Part shown: positions 16,053 through 18,792 of the stretch, piece after piece | Layout: every line of letters begins with the position of its first letter | Position numbering within the stretch: the stretch's first letter is position 1 | Assembly (NCBI GenBank): GCA_002404055.1 | Contig: DHIZ01000403.1 | Location: forward strand, 11,123-29,914 | Length of the DNA stretch: 18,792 bases | From: Chloroflexi bacterium UBA4733 | Lineage (GTDB): Bacteria; Chloroflexota; UBA4733 | Reading direction: 5' to 3' | Position numbers and translations under genes: made by a program | Notes under the pieces: generated by a model | The model's input: only the letters and a program-made list of their open reading frames with translations | Told to the model about the DNA's origin: nothing | The model's database searches: none

Positions 16053-18575
16053 TCACACGCTATTTTCACGTCGAACCACAAACCTCGCAACCTCTCCCTC
16101 GCCAATCGTCTGCGGTACGGCTGTTTCGACAGCGCCAAACCCATCCAGCGTCAGCCGGCGGATCGTCAAGGAGCCGTGCAACACCGTGAGATCTACATTG
16201 ATATCTCCGCCTCCCGGCTGCTGCTGGCAGGTTCCCCAGGCATAGCCGTTCGACCAGAAGACCTGCGCGGGCTGACTGGCGGCACCGAAGCAGAGCAGGT
16301 ACACGTCGGCCGAATAGTGGAAGCCGCTCAGCGCCAACACCGCTCCCCAGCTTGCCATCGCCCGGGCATAGTGGTGGCCGCATTCCGCTTCGTCGAAGGG
16401 GCTGCGCTTCTCCCCGTCGTAGCGATCACGAATCGCCTGGATGAGTCGCAGCCCTTCGGCCGTGCGGCCCTCGTAGAGCAGGTGGACGGCCACTGAATAC
16501 TCGAAGCCCGTCATGGCTTCGGCAAAGTAGGGGAAGGGTCGGCGGGGGCGACGACCCCGCGGATAGGTCGCCATCAGCATGGCGGCTTCGGTACCCAGGG
16601 CGTAGCTGCGCATGGGATTGAACTGCCCGAGTAGCGTCGTCTTGAAGTTGTACTTCAGCAAGCTGGAGAGCGTCGCGTCAATATGTGTCGGATCGAGCAA
16701 GTCGCCGAGCCCGCAGACGCAGGCCATATATTGGCCGACAAGCTGATCGACCAGGCAGCCTGCGCCGAGTTGCAGGTCGGGGTCACGCGGGTCACGCGCC
16801 CCCATGGCCTCGTGCCGTAAGCCAGGCAGGATCGTCGCTGGGTCCGCCACCGGGCGGATCTCGTGCTCGTAGTACTCGCCGTTGAAGAGGTGGGCATCGA
16901 GCCAGGCGCTGCCGCTGAGAAAGAGCCGCCGGCACTCGGCGGCGAACTCCGTGTCGCCCAGGCGCTGCGCCAGTGTTTCCATGCTGCGCAGCGCGCCGAG
17001 GTACCAGGCGCCCATCTGCGGGTTGGGACCGTAGTACTCGACGTCCATCGTGTTGTGCTGGCAACCTTCCATGACGCCGTCGCGGTCGGCATCCCAGCCG
17101 CCGGGCAGCCAGCAGAACTCCAGCGCGCGGCGGGCCTGCGGCCAGAGGCGGCGCAGCCAGGCCTCATCGCCCGATAACTGCCACTCCCGGTAGAGCTTCA
17201 TCAGGCAGCCGAGCTGCCCGTCGGCGGCCGCCAGTCCCCAGCTCTGAGCGCGAGTGAGCGGCAGGTTGACGCGGAAGCTCATATGGCCGTCGTCCCGCGT
17301 GGTGTGCAGAAACTCGACCTCACGCATGCTGCGCGCCAGGTCGCCGAACAGGAAGGCGGTCGCCTGCTCGTAGTTCCAGACGTGCGTGCAGGAGCCGTGG
17401 CAGCAGCCGCTACGGTCGTCGCAGCCTTCCCAGCCATAGAGGCGGCCATCGGCCGTGCGGAAGCAGGTCTGCGTGCGCAGGGTGCTGAGGTTGAAGAGGG
17501 CAGCCTCTTTGACGACCTCCGGCAGATCGCTGGCACAGAAGGCCCCCACGAAGGCGAGCGTTTTTGCCTCCAGGGCCGGCAGATCGGCGGCCGTGCGCGC
17601 TGCCACGTCCCAGGCGTCGGCGTACTGCGTCGCGTAGTAGTTGCCAAGGCGATCGTCCGGCGTGGACGGGGAACTCGGCGTCCAGGTCAGCCGGTTCGGA
17701 AAGTGCCAGGCGAGCAGGAAGGTGAGCGACCGCGTCTCTCCCGGCGGCACGCTGACCTGCGCGGCCAGCGAGCCGATGGGTGCATCGCCGCCACCGCTGC
17801 GGTCGTCGAGGGCGCCGTCCGCACTGAAGTCGTCCCAGAAGTCGAGCAGCCCGGCCCCCCAGTTGCCCTCCGGCCAGGCGGTGCGGTAGGTCACAGCTTC
17901 GCCGCCCAGCATCACCAGCGCCAGCGTTCCCCACTGTTCCGCCTCTGCCGCGACGCCGTCCGAGGACATGAAGAGTCCGCGCAGGTCCGGCATCGCGCGA
18001 AAGGTGTTCCGATTCGCCTTCGGCGCGCCGGAACTGCCATCGGTCCCGATAAAGTTCTGCAAGCTGCCGCAGACGCTGGCCTCGACGGTGGCGTCCCCGC
18101 GGTTCGCCAGCACAAAACGCAGGACAGCAACGGGGATGCCGCTGCGGTCGGCGTCGGCCGGGATTAGCGGGTTGAAGGCTTGCAACCGGACGTCCAGCGG
18201 CACGCCGGGGTCGGTAAGGAGGACCTGACCGAGCGGGTAGGCGGCTTCAAACGTGCAACCCTGAAAGCGAGGCAGGCTATGGTTGGGCGCGCTAGAGCCG
18301 CGTGCCCCTTCGTAGAGGCTGCTGTCCAGCGGGCCTTCCAACAGCCGGGTCACGGCCTCACCACCGGCCCGCCGGACGTGCAGCGCAAAGAACGCCTGCC
18401 GCGGAACAAAGCCCTTCGCCGGGCGGTTGACGACCTCCCAATCGCGCAGGTCGCCCCGTCCGCCGAGCGAGACCGTGCCGGTGCCGATACCGCCCAGCGG
18501 CATGGCGATGCGGCGCAACTGAGCGCCGGAATAGCGCCGGAGGACCGGCCAGGCGGCAACCGATGCTGCGTTCAT
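16053..18575 (-). CDS. GH116/DUF608-type glycosidase (GBA2-like fold), cytoplasmic
   Basis: An 840-residue protein with the two-domain layout of GH116: an N-terminal beta-sandwich domain (about 10-330; RRIAMPLGGIGTGTVSLGG at 21-39 is its hallmark) and a C-terminal (alpha/alpha)6 domain (about 340-760). HNTMDVEYYGPN (507-518) fits the general acid/base motif, pointing to Asp511. The nucleophile is less clear: where GBA2 has an LEGxEY motif this protein reads WEGC, then a cysteine cluster (Cys385, 391, 392, 396), then CTHVWNYEQ, leaving Glu383 and Glu403 as candidates. Characterised GH116 enzymes hydrolyse beta-glucosides, glucosylceramide or beta-N-acetylglucosaminides. No signal peptide is present. 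The ATG at 18575 has GGGAG ten bases upstream; a longer frame to 18620 lacks an RBS. It heads the operon with the SBP gene. Confidence 0.85.
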   Translation of the reverse strand: MNAASVAAWPVLRRYSGAQLRRIAMPLGGIGTGTVSLGGRGDLRDWEVVNRPAKGFVPRQAFFALHVRRAGGEAVTRLLEGPLDSSLYEGARGSSAPNHSLPRFQGCTFEAAYPLGQVLLTDPGVPLDVRLQAFNPLIPADADRSGIPVAVLRFVLANRGDATVEASVCGSLQNFIGTDGSSGAPKANRNTFRAMPDLRGLFMSSDGVAAEAEQWGTLALVMLGGEAVTYRTAWPEGNWGAGLLDFWDDFSADGALDDRSGGGDAPIGSLAAQVSVPPGETRSLTFLLAWHFPNRLTWTPSSPSTPDDRLGNYYATQYADAWDVAARTAADLPALEAKTLAFVGAFCASDLPEVVKEAALFNLSTLRTQTCFRTADGRLYGWEGCDDRSGCCHGSCTHVWNYEQATAFLFGDLARSMREVEFLHTTRDDGHMSFRVNLPLTRAQSWGLAAADGQLGCLMKLYREWQLSGDEAWLRRLWPQARRALEFCWLPGGWDADRDGVMEGCQHNTMDVEYYGPNPQMGAWYLGALRSMETLAQRLGDTEFAAECRRLFLSGSAWLDAHLFNGEYYEHEIRPVADPATILPGLRHEAMGARDPRDPDLQLGAGCLVDQLVGQYMACVCGLGDLLDPTHIDATLSSLLKYNFKTTLLGQFNPMRSYALGTEAAMLMATYPRGRRPRRPFPYFAEAMTGFEYSVAVHLLYEGRTAEGLRLIQAIRDRYDGEKRSPFDEAECGHHYARAMASWGAVLALSGFHYSADVYLLCFGAASQPAQVFWSNGYAWGTCQQQPGGGDINVDLTVLHGSLTIRRLTLDGFGAVETAVPQTIGEGEVARFVVRRENSV

Positions 18576-18585
18576 AGTGTTTTTG

Positions 18586-18598
18586 CTCCCGAAGGGAG
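18586..18598 (-). promoter_or_regulatory. Small hairpin covering the GH116-type gene's ribosome binding site
   Basis: On the minus strand CTCCC, TTC, GGGAG folds into a 5-bp stem whose 3' arm is the presumed Shine-Dalgarno GGGAG, ten bases before the ATG. The structure could dampen initiation, but it is short and may be fortuitous. Confidence 0.3.
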
Positions 18599-18630
18599 AC
18601 TGTAGCACGCGAGCGGGCACGACAATGAGG

Positions 18631-18657
18631 GTAATATCTACGGAGCTACCTCGTAAA
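18631..18657 (-). promoter_or_regulatory. Weak promoter candidate for the GH116-SBP operon
   Basis: On the minus strand TTTACG (18657-18652) and TATTAC (18636-18631) are separated by 15 bases, in the AT-richest part of the upstream region and about 56 bases before the ATG. Both hexamers are imperfect and the spacer is short. Confidence 0.2.
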
Positions 18658-18665
18658 CGGTGTCC

Positions 18666-18715
18666 AGCCTGCTTCAGCAGGCTTGGTGTTGTTAGCCCTA
18701 CGCTTCAGCGTAGGG
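18666..18715. repeat. Two adjacent palindromes sharing a GCTTCAGC core (REP-like)
   Basis: AGCCTGC-TTCA-GCAGGCT (18666-18683) and CCCTACGC-TTCA-GCGTAGGG (18696-18715) are perfect hairpins, 7 and 8 bp, with the same TTCA loop and the same flanking GC pairs. The outer arms differ in sequence but each pairs perfectly. A 12-base spacer separates them. This is the look of REP-type or other mobile palindromic elements. They lie upstream of the GH116-type gene, so they are not a terminator for it. The remaining 77 bases to the window edge hold no recognised gene. Confidence 0.6.
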
Positions 18716-18792
18716 TGAGCCGGCAGACCAGAGGAGGTTCACCAGCAGTCCCCGACAGGCTTGGGCGAAACCTGGCGAGCGGTGCGAGCCGG

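Noticed and set aside
18716..18792. Start of a group II intron or other structured RNA at the right edge
   Set aside because: The stretch with GCGAAACCTGGCGAGC loosely recalls group II intron text, but no domain V or reverse transcriptase is visible and the window ends, so it cannot be supported.
1..18792. CRISPR array, prophage, toxin-antitoxin or defence island
   Set aside because: No regularly spaced direct repeats, integrase, transposase or recognisable defence proteins were seen on either strand.

Overview
This is a GC-rich bacterial chromosomal window with strong G/C bias at third codon positions. The gene content and protein architectures suggest a member of the Chloroflexota, perhaps near Thermomicrobia. 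Pointers are a secreted Asp-box protein ending in an FGYP-type domain, a membrane glycosyltransferase-like remnant with a C-terminal beta-sandwich, Ser/Thr/Ala-rich linkers on exported proteins, and intracellular sulfatases beside family 4 and GH116-type glycosidases. This placement is an inference; there is no rRNA or tRNA in the window to anchor it.

Left part (1-3900): the 3' end of an MFS transporter gene, then a secreted 722-residue beta-propeller-like protein, then a convergent gene for a membrane-anchored SCO1/SenC copper chaperone. Middle part (3900-9000): a cytoplasmic-type sulfatase gene; then, on the minus strand, a probable small gene, an HpcH/HpaI class II aldolase gene and a long-form transaldolase gene in series; then pyrD (class 2 dihydroorotate dehydrogenase) on the plus strand. 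A scar follows at 8985-10585: a truncated and frameshifted membrane-protein pseudogene on the minus strand meets, head on, a 3' scrap of a plus-strand gene whose end resembles a peptidase M19 dipeptidase.

Right part (10600-18792): a sugar-related block. It holds a MelA-type GH4 alpha-galactosidase, a short-chain dehydrogenase and a choline-sulfatase-like sulfatase. On the minus strand follow a probable two-gene operon for a GH116/DUF608-type glycosidase and a sugar ABC-transporter lipoprotein whose permease genes are not present. The window ends in two adjacent perfect palindromes built on the same GCTTCAGC core.

Taken together, most of the accessory genes fit uptake of glycosides (SBP), intracellular removal of sulfate (two sulfatases without signal peptides) and of galactosyl or glucosyl units (GH4, GH116), oxidation of a product (SDR), and cleavage or rearrangement of keto-acid and sugar-phosphate intermediates (HpaI-type aldolase, transaldolase). 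The genes are not in one operon, so a joint pathway is a hypothesis. pyrD and the SCO1 gene look like ordinary housekeeping neighbours. I did not find a CRISPR array, phage, toxin-antitoxin or defence system.
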